Positions 9,207 through 16,979 of a DNA stretch of 57,184 nucleotides are shown here, in pieces. Where the stretch lies: assembly GCA_016937175.1 (NCBI GenBank), contig JAFGWL010000011.1, forward strand, positions 1-57,184, written 5' to 3'. This DNA is from Candidatus Mcinerneyibacteriota bacterium (lineage in GTDB: Bacteria > Macinerneyibacteriota > Macinerneyibacteria > Macinerneyibacteriales > DSCS01). The first letter of the stretch is position 1, and every line of letters begins with the position of its first letter. The notes below the pieces were generated by a model. It had not been told where the DNA came from. It searched no databases and saw nothing but the letters and a program-made list of their open reading frames with translations. A program made the translations under genes and the position numbers.

Positions 9207-10513
9207 TATCCAATCTGAGAAACATCTTTAAAATCGAAGAGCTGAAGAAGAAGATTTTCTATACCTTTTTCCTCCTCTTCATTTACAGGCTTGTCTCTCA
9301 CGTTCCTACTCCGGGAATAGATTTTTCAGCGCTGCAGGAATACTTTGCCGGCGCTGCCGGCGGAAAAGGGATCCTGGGGCTCCTGGATGTATTCGCCGGA
9401 GGGGCCCTCAGCCGGGCGACTGTCCTGGCCCTCGGGATCATGCCCTACATCAGTGCCTCCATCATACTTCAGCTTCTTACAGCCGTGGTCCCTGCGCTGG
9501 AGCGCCTGGCCAAAGAGGGTGAGTTGGGGCGCAAGAAGATCAACCAGTATACCCGCTACCTGACAGTCCTCATCACCCTGTTCCAGTCACTGGCTTTGGC
9601 CCGTTGGCTGAACGGGCAGGGTTTTGTGCCGAATTACAACACGGGATTCCTCCTCATGACAATGCTCACCATGACTGCGGGGACTATGTTTGTCCTATGG
9701 ATAGGGGAATTGATCACTAAGAAGGGGATCGGTAACGGAGTCTCTCTGATTATTTTCGCTGGAATCGTAGCCCGTTTCCCCAATGCAGTGATCCAGACCG
9801 TGGGCCTTGTCGTGGAAGGACAGAGGATGAACTTCTTTGAGCTGGCCCTCATCGCCATTATGATGTTTGCGGTCATCTACTTCATCGTCCTCATCCAGGA
9901 AGGCCAGAGAAAGATCACAGTCCAGTATCCGAAACGTATTGTCGGAAGGAAGATGACGGTGGGACAGACGACCTATCTGCCTCTCAGAGTCAATCAGGCC
10001 GGGGTCATTCCCATCATTTTCGCCTCGTCGATCTTGATGTTCCCCGGGACTATTGCTCAGTTCGCCGGGGATAAGAGTGTCTTCTGGAGTAAAGTCGCCC
10101 GGGTCTTCGACTATGGGACATCGACCTATATTCTGGTCTACATCGGCCTGATCATCTTCTTTACCTATTTTTACACAGCGATTACATTAAATCCCATCGA
10201 TGTAGCCGATAACCTGAAGAAAAGCGGCGGGTTTATTCCGGGCGTCCGTCCCGGCAAGGCCACAGCCGACTATGTGAACTATATCCTGAACCGGATTGCT
10301 CTGCCGGGAGCCATCTTCCTCGGAGCCATCGCCGTGCTTCCCATCATCCTATACAGCCGGCTGAAACTTCCCTTCTATTTCGGAGGGACGTCTCTGCTCA
10401 TTGCTGTGGGTGTGGGGCTGGATACGATGAAGCAGATAGAAGCTCATCTGCTTATGCGGCACTATGACGGTTTTACGAAGAAAGGACGTTTGGGCCGACC
10501 CCGGAGGTCATAA
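9203..10513 (+). CDS. secY: protein translocase subunit SecY
   Basis: 436 residues with about ten membrane segments. Family landmarks are SHVPTPGID after TM1, the plug region FAGGALSRATVLALGIMPYI, LITKKGIGNGVSLIIFAGIV, LRVNQAGVIPIIFASSILM, NPIDVADNLKKSGGFIPGVRPG in the cytoplasmic loop, and a final DTMKQIEAHLLMRHYDGF. SecY forms the protein-conducting channel with SecE and SecG. The start overlaps rplO by 4 nt. The gene directly abuts adk. Confidence 0.98.
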   Translation: MISNLRNIFKIEELKKKIFYTFFLLFIYRLVSHVPTPGIDFSALQEYFAGAAGGKGILGLLDVFAGGALSRATVLALGIMPYISASIILQLLTAVVPALERLAKEGELGRKKINQYTRYLTVLITLFQSLALARWLNGQGFVPNYNTGFLLMTMLTMTAGTMFVLWIGELITKKGIGNGVSLIIFAGIVARFPNAVIQTVGLVVEGQRMNFFELALIAIMMFAVIYFIVLIQEGQRKITVQYPKRIVGRKMTVGQTTYLPLRVNQAGVIPIIFASSILMFPGTIAQFAGDKSVFWSKVARVFDYGTSTYILVYIGLIIFFTYFYTAITLNPIDVADNLKKSGGFIPGVRPGKATADYVNYILNRIALPGAIFLGAIAVLPIILYSRLKLPFYFGGTSLLIAVGVGLDTMKQIEAHLLMRHYDGFTKKGRLGRPRRS

Positions 10514-11146
10514 ATGAAACGATTCATCTTTTTGGGGCCTCCCGGAGCCGGGAAGGGGACCCAGGCGGATTTTTTGTCGAAAAAGCTCTCCATCGAACAC
10601 ATTTCCACAGGGGAGCTTCTCCGGCAGGAGATCGCCGCAAAGACAACGTCTGGGGAAAAGGCGCGTCTCTTTGTGGAGTCGGGAGACCTTGTCCCAGATG
10701 AGATCGTCATTGAGATCCTGAAAGACCATATTTCGAAGATCCGGGGTGCCGGTTATATTTTGGACGGTTTTCCACGGAACACGGCTCAGGCGCAGAGCCT
10801 GGAAGAGCATGAGATCGGTGTTGATAAAGTCATCCTCTTTGATATTGACAAGGAGACGGTCATCAAGAGATTGAGCGGACGCCTCTATTGCCCTGCCTGT
10901 AAGAAGTTCTATCATGAAGAATACAGGCCGCCCAAAGAAGATACCCTGTGTGACAATTGTCACCGCGCCCTTATCCGGCGCAAAGACGACGATCCGGAAT
11001 CTATCGAAAACCGGATCCGTGTCTACCTTGAACAGACCCACCCTCTTATTAAATATTACGAGGAGCAGGGAAAACTGGAACATATCGATGCCAATAAAGA
11101 GGTGGATGTCATTAATCAGGAACTGCTGGAAAGGATCGGAAGATGA
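10514..11146 (+). CDS. adk: adenylate kinase, zinc-containing LID
   Basis: 210 residues. The P-loop GPPGAGKGTQ is at about residues 7-16, LDGFPRN at about 84-90, and the LID domain has two CxxC pairs (YCPAC, CDNCHR), the structural zinc form seen in Gram-positives and many anaerobes. It interconverts AMP + ATP and 2 ADP. It starts one base after the secY stop and overlaps map by 4 nt (ATGA). Confidence 0.97.
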   Translation: MKRFIFLGPPGAGKGTQADFLSKKLSIEHISTGELLRQEIAAKTTSGEKARLFVESGDLVPDEIVIEILKDHISKIRGAGYILDGFPRNTAQAQSLEEHEIGVDKVILFDIDKETVIKRLSGRLYCPACKKFYHEEYRPPKEDTLCDNCHRALIRRKDDDPESIENRIRVYLEQTHPLIKYYEEQGKLEHIDANKEVDVINQELLERIGR

Positions 11147-11907
11147 AGGTTTCCCTGTCAAAAATGAGGCGGGCCAACGCGATCATCGCCGATCTTTTGT
11201 GTGATATCGCCCCGATGGTCAAACCCGGGATGTCCACCGCGGAACTGGACCGGTGGGCGGAAGAGTATATCCGCGCAAAAGGAGGGAGGCCGGCTTTCAA
11301 AGGGCTTTACGGTTTCCCTTCGACACTGTGTGTCTCCATCAATGAAGAGGTCGTCCACGGGATTCCGCGGGACTACCGCATCATCGCCGAAGGAGATGTG
11401 GTGAGTGTCGATGTGGGAGCTGTGGTGGAGGGCCATTATGCCGATGCGGCCAGGACCTTTGCTGCCGGGGATGTCCAGGAAGACCTGCATCGTCTCATAA
11501 CTGTGACTCGGGACTCTTTTTTCGTTGCGCTGGAATATGCCCGTCCCGGATATCATATCGGGGATATGGGACATGCCGTTCAGCGGTTTGTGGAAGATGA
11601 GGGATTCAATGTCATCCGTGACTTTGTCGGACACGGGATAGGGCGTAAGCCTCATACTGCTCCGGAGATCCCCAATTTCGGCGAGCCCGGGACAGGCGAT
11701 CTCATCAAAGAAGGGATGTATCTGGCCATCGAACCCATGGTTGTTACAGGAAGCTGGGAAATCCATATACTGGACGACCATTGGACTGTGGTCACCCGGG
11801 ACGGCGGAATATCCGCTCATTATGAGAATACGGTATTTGTATCAAAGGAGGGACCTATGATTTTATCAGCAGGGCGTTGCGAGGGAGATTATGGCCAAAA
11901 ACAATGA
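11143..11907 (+). CDS. map: methionine aminopeptidase, type I
   Basis: 254 residues. All five metal ligands are visible: Asp in SVDVGAVV, Asp in YADAARTF, His in [17 protein letters not shown], Glu in AIEPMV and Glu in HYENTVFV. The enzyme removes the initiator methionine from new proteins. After the usual end (SKEGPMIL) about 13 extra residues run into infA, which it overlaps by 17 nt. The start overlaps adk by 4 nt. Confidence 0.97.
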   Translation: MKVSLSKMRRANAIIADLLCDIAPMVKPGMSTAELDRWAEEYIRAKGGRPAFKGLYGFPSTLCVSINEEVVHGIPRDYRIIAEGDVVSVDVGAVVEGHYADAARTFAAGDVQEDLHRLITVTRDSFFVALEYARPGYHIGDMGHAVQRFVEDEGFNVIRDFVGHGIGRKPHTAPEIPNFGEPGTGDLIKEGMYLAIEPMVVTGSWEIHILDDHWTVVTRDGGISAHYENTVFVSKEGPMILSAGRCEGDYGQKQ

Positions 11908-12115
11908 ACAGGTGTTTGCAGTTGACGGTGTCGTCACTGAACAGCTGCCCAATGCCATGTTCCGTGTGAAGCTGGAGAATAAGATCCACATCATCTGTCA
12001 TGTTTCGGGAAAGATGCGTATGTTCAATATCCGTATTCTGCCCGGCGACAAGGTGAAAGTCGAGATCACACCGTATGATCCTACAAAAGGTAGAATAGTC
12101 TACAGATATAAATAA
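11891..12115 (+). CDS. infA: translation initiation factor IF-1
   Basis: 74 residues, one OB-fold. It shows the IF-1 pattern [37 protein letters not shown] and LTPYD-like ([16 protein letters not shown]). IF-1 occupies the ribosomal A site during initiation. The ATG follows GAGGGAG and lies inside the end of map. It is the last gene before an internal promoter. Confidence 0.97.
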   Translation: MAKNNEQVFAVDGVVTEQLPNAMFRVKLENKIHIICHVSGKMRMFNIRILPGDKVKVEITPYDPTKGRIVYRYK

Positions 12116-12120
12116 AAGGG

Positions 12121-12149
12121 TTGACAGCCCGGGGGGGCTCCTATAGAAT
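12121..12149 (+). promoter_or_regulatory. sigma-70-type promoter for rpmJ-rpoA-rplQ
   Basis: TTGACA (12121-12126) and TAGAAT (12144-12149) are separated by exactly 17 bp: a perfect -35 and a five-of-six -10. Transcription would start near 12156, about 24 nt before the rpmJ start. The spacer contains a run of seven G. This would let the alpha part (L36, S13, S11, S4, RpoA, L17) be transcribed separately from the S10-spc part. Confidence 0.8.
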
Positions 12150-12179
12150 GCACTCCCGGAGGTTAAGGAGGTTACAAAG

Positions 12180-12293
12180 ATGAAAGTCAGGGCATCAGTC
12201 AAGAAGATGTGTGACAAATGCAAGGTAATCAAAAGAAAAGGCGTCGTCATGGTCATCTGCGAAAATCCTAAGCATAAGCAGAGACAAGGCTAA
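12180..12293 (+). CDS. rpmJ: 50S ribosomal protein L36
   Basis: 37 residues, read directly from the sequence. It has the [20 protein letters not shown] start, Cys11, Cys14, Cys27 and His32 as the zinc-binding set, and NPKHKQRQG at the end, all typical of C+ L36. L36 is the smallest 50S protein and sits near the L7/L12 base. TAAGGAGG lies 8 nt before the ATG. rpsM follows after 14 nt. Confidence 0.96.
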   Translation: MKVRASVKKMCDKCKVIKRKGVVMVICENPKHKQRQG

Positions 12294-12307
12294 AAGGAGG
12301 TTAGGAC

Positions 12308-12676
12308 GTGGCTCGTATTGCAGGAGTGGATCTTCCCAAAAACAAGCGCATTGAAATCGGCCTGACTTACATTTTCGGTATAGGAAGGTCAACTTCCAAC
12401 AAGATCCTCCAGGCAGTGGGTATCAGCCCCGATGTCAAAGTTAAGGATCTCACCGAAGAGGAAGTCGCCAATTTGCGTAATGAAATCGAGAAAAACCATA
12501 AAGTTGAAGGAACTCTCAGAACCGAGACAACCATGAATATCAAAAGGCTTATCGAGATCGGTTGTTATCGCGGGCTGAGACATAGGATGGGGCTGCCTGT
12601 CCGCGGTCAGAAGACCAAGACAAACGCCCGGACAAGAAAAGGCCCCGCAAAGGCCATCGCTAAAAAGAAAAAGTAA
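12308..12676 (+). CDS. rpsM: 30S ribosomal protein S13
   Basis: 122 residues from a GTG start, with AAAAGGAGG at 12292-12300. It starts [20 protein letters not shown] and has [34 protein letters not shown] and the basic [10 protein letters not shown] tail that reaches the P-site tRNA. S13 bridges to L5 in the head. Confidence 0.98.
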   Translation: MARIAGVDLPKNKRIEIGLTYIFGIGRSTSNKILQAVGISPDVKVKDLTEEEVANLRNEIEKNHKVEGTLRTETTMNIKRLIEIGCYRGLRHRMGLPVRGQKTKTNARTRKGPAKAIAKKKK

Positions 12677-12688
12677 GGAGGAAGCGCC

Positions 12689-13081
12689 TTGGCTAAGGTA
12701 AGAGGAACTATCCGTAAAAAGAAAATCAAGAAGAGAGTCAGTTCTGCCGTTGCAAAGATCAAGGCCACATTCAACAATACCATTATCACCATCATCGATG
12801 ATAATGGGGAAGTGTTGACATGGGCCAGCGGCGGGACAGTCGGTTATTCCGGTTCAAAGAAGTCAACGCCCTTTGCATCCCAGATGGCCGCTGAAAACTG
12901 TGTCAAGGTCCTGGCGGACATGGGTGTGAAGAGCATGGAGATCAATTATGCAGGCCCCGGCCCCGGAAGAGAGCCGGCCATCAAAGTCTTTCAGAACTCA
13001 GACATTCGTGTGACCGGGATCAAAGATGAGACCCCGACCCCGTATAACGGGTGCAAACTCAAAAAACGTAAAAGAGCCTAG
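12689..13081 (+). CDS. rpsK: 30S ribosomal protein S11
   Basis: 130 residues from a TTG start (SD AAGGAGGAAG). It contains HATFNNT-like (IKATFNNTIITIIDDNGEV), WASGGTVGYSGSKKSTPFAS, and the platform-binding PGPGREPAIK loop, ending CKLKKRKRA. S11 forms the 30S platform near the E site. No ATG fits in frame near the start. Confidence 0.97.
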   Translation: MAKVRGTIRKKKIKKRVSSAVAKIKATFNNTIITIIDDNGEVLTWASGGTVGYSGSKKSTPFASQMAAENCVKVLADMGVKSMEINYAGPGPGREPAIKVFQNSDIRVTGIKDETPTPYNGCKLKKRKRA

Positions 13082-13107
13082 TTAAAAGCTGGACGAAGGA
13101 GGAAGAA

Positions 13108-13743
13108 ATGGCTAAACATACAGGCCCGGTTTGTAAACTTTGTCGTCGCGAAGGCACCAAGCTCTTTCTTAAAGGAGATAGATGCCATTCGCCGAAATGT
13201 GCCCTCGACAGGCACCCCTACCCGCCGGGAATCCACGGGAAAAACACTTTAAGAAGAAAAGCGAGCGATTATGCGATGCATCTTCGCGAAAAGCAAAAAG
13301 TCAAAAGAATGTATTTTTTGATGGAACGCCAGTTCAAAAAATATTATGAGATGGCTGACAAGAAGAAGGGCGTTACCGGAACAAACCTTCTGGAGTTTTT
13401 GGAGCGTCGCCTTGATAATGTGGTCTTCAAACTCAATTTCGCCCCGTCCCGCCCTTCAGCACGCCAGCTGGTGAACCATGGCCACTTTATGGTCAACGGA
13501 CGGCTTGTGAACATCCCCTCCTATCTTGTCAAAGAGGGGGATGTGATTGAAATCAAAGAACCGAGCCGGAAGAGCAGTATGTTCAAAGTCGCGATGGAGA
13601 TCGTCAAACAGAACGGGACCAGCGCAGAATGGCTCGATGCCGATCCTGACAAATTTAAAGGTACAGTCAAGAGAATGCCGTCGCGTGAAGAGATGCCTTT
13701 GGATATCCAGGAAAACCTTATCGTTGAGTTCTATTCAAAATAA
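13108..13743 (+). CDS. rpsD: 30S ribosomal protein S4, zinc type
   Basis: 211 residues. The N-terminus has CKLC and the CHSPKC motif (Cys 9, 12, 26, 31), the zinc-binding C+ form of S4. RYPPG-like RHPYPPGIHG follows, then the S4 RNA-binding domain (LDNVVFKLNFAPSRPSARQLVNHGH, read as two parts) from about residue 100. S4 starts 30S assembly on 16S rRNA. AAGGAGG precedes the ATG. Confidence 0.97.
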   Translation: MAKHTGPVCKLCRREGTKLFLKGDRCHSPKCALDRHPYPPGIHGKNTLRRKASDYAMHLREKQKVKRMYFLMERQFKKYYEMADKKKGVTGTNLLEFLERRLDNVVFKLNFAPSRPSARQLVNHGHFMVNGRLVNIPSYLVKEGDVIEIKEPSRKSSMFKVAMEIVKQNGTSAEWLDADPDKFKGTVKRMPSREEMPLDIQENLIVEFYSK

Positions 13744-13762
13744 GGAATGAAGGAGAAGGTCA

Positions 13763-14737
13763 ATGAAGTGGATTAATCTGGAACGTCCCAAAAAGCTTGA
13801 ATGGGATAAGGAAACGAAATCCAATGCTTACGGGCGTTTTACCATAGAGCCCTTTGAAAAGGGGTTCGGAATAACGCTCGGAAACGCATTGCGCAGGACT
13901 ATGCTTTCCTACATTCAGGGGACCGGCCTGGTGGGTGTCCGTATCGACGGTGTCGCTCATGAATTTACATCCATCAATAATCTTAAGGAAGATGTCCTTG
14001 ATGTCGTAATGAACCTGAAAAAGATGCGGGTCAGATATACCGGCGAAAGCATGAAGGTGGTCAGCTTTACAGCCAAAGGCCCGGTTCAGGTCTATGCCCG
14101 TGATTTTGACAACCTCGATTCCGAGATCGAAGTCATGAACAAAGACCTCTATATCTGCGAACTGAGCGAAGGGGGAAGCCTTTCTCTGGATCTCTACTAT
14201 GACCACGGCCTGGGGTACAAACCTGCTGAAGAGCATGCTTACGAGGATATCCCGGTCGATTTTATCGCAGTGGATACGGTCTATACTCCTGTGGTCAATG
14301 TCAAATATGAAGTGGATCATGCCCTGGTGGGAAAAAGCGTGGATTATGATAAGCTGACCATGGAGATCCAGACAGACGGAAGCATTACGCCCGAAACCGT
14401 CCTGAAGAGATCTGTCCGCCTGATCAAACAGTATCTCGATGCCTTTGAGATGGACAGTGAACATGTGGAGTATCCCATGGAGGAGCCCAAAGACGATAAT
14501 TCGGACCTGAAGAACATCCTCTCCAAGAGTGTGGAAGAACTGGAACTTTCTGTCAGAGCCGCAAATTGTCTGAAGAATGCCGGGATCAAGTCCATCGGAG
14601 AACTGGTTCAGAAGAGTGAGTCTGAAATGCTCAAATACCGTAATTTCGGCAAGAAATCCCTGGAAGAGATCAAGGAGCTTCTCATCGAGATGAACCTCTC
14701 CTTCGGGATGGACCTAGATGACATAATGGACTCATAA
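13763..14737 (+). CDS. rpoA: RNA polymerase alpha subunit
   Basis: 324 residues. The N-terminal dimerisation domain shows [20 protein letters not shown] and the [20 protein letters not shown] segment. The C-terminal domain (about 240-315) has [20 protein letters not shown] and [17 protein letters not shown]-like ([19 protein letters not shown]). Alpha nucleates polymerase assembly and contacts UP elements and activators. AAGGAGAAGG precedes the ATG. Confidence 0.98.
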   Translation: MKWINLERPKKLEWDKETKSNAYGRFTIEPFEKGFGITLGNALRRTMLSYIQGTGLVGVRIDGVAHEFTSINNLKEDVLDVVMNLKKMRVRYTGESMKVVSFTAKGPVQVYARDFDNLDSEIEVMNKDLYICELSEGGSLSLDLYYDHGLGYKPAEEHAYEDIPVDFIAVDTVYTPVVNVKYEVDHALVGKSVDYDKLTMEIQTDGSITPETVLKRSVRLIKQYLDAFEMDSEHVEYPMEEPKDDNSDLKNILSKSVEELELSVRAANCLKNAGIKSIGELVQKSESEMLKYRNFGKKSLEEIKELLIEMNLSFGMDLDDIMDS

Positions 14738-14761
14738 AGGTGAGGGGAAGGTGAACATAAG

Positions 14762-15157
14762 ATGCGTCATAGAGTAAAATCCGTGCGTTTGGGGAGAAAT
14801 TGGTCCTCAAGAAAAGCACTTTTAAGAAATATGGCCACATCGCTCATTCTTCATGAAAGGATCGAGACGACTGAGGTCAAAGCCAAACAGATAAAGTCCT
14901 ATGTGGAAAAACTGGTGACATTGGGGAAAAAGGATACCCTCCATGCCCGCCGTATGGCTGCTGCCCGCTTGTTTGGAAAAGAAGCGGTTCAGAAGCTCTT
15001 CAGTGATATCGCTCCCCGTTTTACAGAGCGTAACGGCGGTTATCTGGCCCTTTACAAGACCGGGTTCCGCAAAGGGGATGCCACACCCACAGCCATCGTC
15101 GAGTTTGTGGTGCGTCCTGAAGAAAAAAGCTCCAAGGAAAAGGAAAAGAAAAAGTAA
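14762..15157 (+). CDS. rplQ: 50S ribosomal protein L17
   Basis: 131 residues. It begins MRHRVKSVRLGRNWSSRKAL and has RNMATSLILHERIETTEVKA, FTERNGGYLALYKTGFRKGD and AIVEFV, with a lysine/glutamate tail. L17 is near the tunnel exit. It is the usual last gene of the alpha operon; no terminator follows, so read-through into the FtsB-like gene 9 nt later is likely. Confidence 0.97.
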   Translation: MRHRVKSVRLGRNWSSRKALLRNMATSLILHERIETTEVKAKQIKSYVEKLVTLGKKDTLHARRMAAARLFGKEAVQKLFSDIAPRFTERNGGYLALYKTGFRKGDATPTAIVEFVVRPEEKSSKEKEKKK

Positions 15158-15166
15158 GACTTTTCC

Positions 15167-15457
15167 ATGTCAAAAAAAAAGATGATGACATTCGTCTGGC
15201 TAATCCTGACCGCCATTCTGGCGGTCTGGGTTAGCAACAGTGCCGTTCATCTCAAAAACCTCCTGCACATGAAAGAACAGAAAAAGATGCTGATCCGTGA
15301 GCGTGAAGAGCTCATAACTGAAAACAAACGTCTTGAAGCCTATGTGGATGAGATCCGTCAATACGATTATATGAAAGAGCGGATCGCCCGGTTGACCCTG
15401 GGACTCAAGAGAAAAGATGAAATCATTTTTAAATTCAAAAATGGGGTTGACAAATAA
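15167..15457 (+). CDS. FtsB/DivIC-like septum protein
   Basis: 96 residues. One membrane segment (about residues 8-25) is followed by a coiled coil (about 30-75). The end, ARLTLGLKRKDEIIFKF, resembles the A-R-x-x-L-G-x-x-x-x-x-E-I-x-F ending of FtsB/DivIC cell-division proteins. FtsB-like proteins bind FtsL and FtsQ at the division site; this is inferred from architecture plus the short motif. No clear Shine-Dalgarno sequence is seen at ATG 15167. Its stop codon lies inside the tRNA promoter. Confidence 0.6.
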   Translation: MSKKKMMTFVWLILTAILAVWVSNSAVHLKNLLHMKEQKKMLIREREELITENKRLEAYVDEIRQYDYMKERIARLTLGLKRKDEIIFKFKNGVDK

Positions 15458-15475
15458 AAGTGTGTTGGTTATACT
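15447..15475 (+). promoter_or_regulatory. promoter of the tRNA-Met pair
   Basis: TTGACA (15447-15452) and TATACT (15470-15475) are 17 bp apart. The -10 ends 12 nt before the first tRNA base, giving a start near 15482. The -35 lies within the last codons of the FtsB-like gene. Confidence 0.85.
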
Positions 15476-15487
15476 GCCAATCGATGA

Positions 15488-15563
15488 CGCGGGGTAGAGC
15501 AGTTGGAAGCTCGTCGGGCTCATAACCCGGAGGTCGTAGGTTCAAATCCTACCCCCGCAACCA
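15488..15563 (+). tRNA. initiator tRNA-fMet (CAT)
   Basis: A complete 76-nt cloverleaf with the CAT anticodon and an encoded CCA. The acceptor stem has the C1 x A72 mismatch, and the anticodon stem has three consecutive G-C pairs (CGGG/CCCG). Both are diagnostic of initiator tRNA. The T arm is GTAGG-TTCAAAT-CCTAC. Confidence 0.96.
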
Positions 15564-15578
15564 ATTTTTCCCTGACAT

Positions 15579-15652
15579 GGCGGGATAGCTCAGCTGGCTA
15601 GAGCGTGCGGTTCATACCCGCAAGGTCCCCAGTTCGATTCTGGGTCCCGCTA
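15579..15652 (+). tRNA. elongator tRNA-Met (CAT)
   Basis: A 74-nt cloverleaf. Acceptor GGCGGGA pairs with TCCCGCT (G1-U72 wobble), D stem GCTC/GAGC, anticodon arm TGCGG-TTCATAC-CCGCA and T arm CCCAG-TTCGATT-CTGGG. The anticodon is CAT and CCA is not encoded. Elongator Met is preferred over lysidine-modified tRNA-Ile2, which cannot be fully excluded. It lies 15 nt after the initiator tRNA. Its last three bases are also the stop codon of the minus-strand gene that follows. Confidence 0.93.
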
Positions 15653-16075
15653 TTCTTTCAATCTGTTGTCTTCAATCGTTACATTACCTATTTCCGGAAG
15701 GATCTCGGAGATCTCGTCCAGCATCCGGTCAGTCCCGGCTCCGGGAGAGTAGATATAATGGCTTTTGGAGCGCCCTATCTGAAAGAGGAGTCTCCCGCGG
15801 GAAATAGAGATCTTTTGAAGTGTTGCCAGGGGGAAGGATTTATTATTGACGGTGATATGGTGTTCATGAAGAGCGATGATGCTCACAGGGTGGACAGCCA
15901 GAAAGATGAAAAGGTCCGTGGCCCCGAGGATGAGGCTTAGGATGACCAGCCAGGGCATGTTGCGTCCCGATCCCACCCAGATCCCCGCAGTGATGATGAA
16001 GACCGTTGAAAGAAGAAAAAGACCTTTGATAATACGGTTTTTGCGCGGACTGGAGAAGTCCCATCTTTTCTCCAT
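15650..16075 (-). CDS. small PH-like membrane protein
   Basis: 141 residues, function unknown. Two membrane segments (about residues 17-34 and 40-62) are followed by a soluble beta-rich part (HHITVNNKSFPLATLQKISI...). That layout, two helices then a PH-like sheet, is like bacterial PH-domain or YcxB-type membrane proteins. The TAG stop lies on the last three bases of the elongator tRNA-Met. GGAGG precedes the ATG and a promoter lies 28-56 nt upstream. It is divergent from a gene of similar design at 16188. Confidence 0.55.
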   Translation of the reverse strand: MEKRWDFSSPRKNRIIKGLFLLSTVFIITAGIWVGSGRNMPWLVILSLILGATDLFIFLAVHPVSIIALHEHHITVNNKSFPLATLQKISISRGRLLFQIGRSKSHYIYSPGAGTDRMLDEISEILPEIGNVTIEDNRLKE

Positions 16076-16102
16076 ATTTTGCCTCCTTCGTCAAGTTAAC
16101 TT

Positions 16103-16131
16103 ATTATAGCACAAGGGATTCCGTATGTAAC
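16103..16131 (-). promoter_or_regulatory. promoter for the leftward PH-like gene
   Basis: Read on the minus strand: GTTACA (16131-16126), 17 bp, TATAAT (16108-16103), a four-of-six -35 and a perfect -10. The start would be near 16097, about 22 nt before the ATG. Confidence 0.6.
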
Positions 16132-16187
16132 CCAAATCTAGAAAAATGTTGACGCCGTAGCCTTTATGTGTTACATCTTTAAGGGAA

Positions 16188-16589
16188 ATGACTGAGCAGG
16201 AATATAATTGGACAGTACATCTTTTCGCAAAATATAAAACAAGGGGGATCTTGATCACGCTTTTTTCGCTTTTTTTCGTCTTTTTTCTGGGCGCTTATGT
16301 AAACGCCTTTCTAGCCGCTCTCGCGGTAGCCTTGATCTTTGTCCCCAACATGAACTTTTTCCTGCCTATCCGGTATACCCTTTCGAGAGAAGGGATAACA
16401 GTGGCGACCCCTCTGAACGTAAAAGTCATCCCCTGGAGTGAAGTGAAGAGATTCAGGATCGTCAACGGAGGCCTTGTCCTCAACCCCCCGCAGGGGCGTT
16501 CCCTTTTCCGGAGGTCAAAGACGACTATTCTGTATGATATCCCCGATGCTGAAGGCATACGGGCGCTGGCCGAGGAGATGGTCGCATAA
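16188..16589 (+). CDS. PH-like membrane protein of the MutL locus
   Basis: 133 residues, not assigned to a named family. Two membrane segments (about 20-38 and 40-57) precede a beta-rich domain with RYTLSREGITVATPLNVKVI, PWSEVKRFRI and LYDIPDAEGIRAL, resembling the YcxB/PH-like pattern and the architecture of the 15650-16075 gene. AAGGGA precedes ATG 16188. A weak TTGACG at 16149-16154 could be its -35. Its stop overlaps the next start by one base, placing it first in the MutL operon. Confidence 0.55.
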   Translation: MTEQEYNWTVHLFAKYKTRGILITLFSLFFVFFLGAYVNAFLAALAVALIFVPNMNFFLPIRYTLSREGITVATPLNVKVIPWSEVKRFRIVNGGLVLNPPQGRSLFRRSKTTILYDIPDAEGIRALAEEMVA

Positions 16590-16966
16590 TGTATCTGTAT
16601 GATGACATCCCCGAAGAAGAACGCTACTTACTTCTGGATAAACTGGCCCGGGAAGTCGTCCGGTTCCATATGGCCACTCCGGCAGTGATCTTTCTGGAAA
16701 GCACGAAGTATATGAACCGTGTGGGTTCGCAGTTTTTGATCTTCGTCTCTCCCATCGTCACGGCTATCTTCACCAAATGGGAACTGGAAAAGTATGCTGT
16801 GATCATGGAAGAGAGGGAGAATATCGAATACCTGCTCGATAAGATCGAAGAGCTGGATCAAGAGCAGCAGGCCAAAGAGAAAGAATTGAAAGCTCAGCGT
16901 AAAGAAGAAAAAAGACTGAAGAGAAAGAACAGAAAAAGCATTTTCAAGAAAATAAGCGGTAAGTAG
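16589..16966 (+). CDS. hypothetical coiled-coil protein, MutL operon
   Basis: 125 residues, not recognised. The start MYLYDDIPEEERYLLLDKLA is followed by a hydrophobic segment (about residues 46-62) and a long charged helix (about 70-115) ending in a very basic tail (KRLKRKNRKSIFKKISGK). It might be membrane-anchored through the middle segment with a cytoplasmic coiled coil. It overlaps the upstream gene by one base and ends 13 nt before the MutL-like gene, so a joint role is likely but undefined. Confidence 0.6.
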   Translation: MYLYDDIPEEERYLLLDKLAREVVRFHMATPAVIFLESTKYMNRVGSQFLIFVSPIVTAIFTKWELEKYAVIMEERENIEYLLDKIEELDQEQQAKEKELKAQRKEEKRLKRKNRKSIFKKISGK

Positions 16967-16979
16967 AAAGGAGTCGTTC

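Noticed and set aside
15605-15940. 111-residue plus-strand ORF starting in the tRNA
   Set aside because: It begins inside elongator tRNA-Met and is antisense to the better supported PH-like membrane protein.
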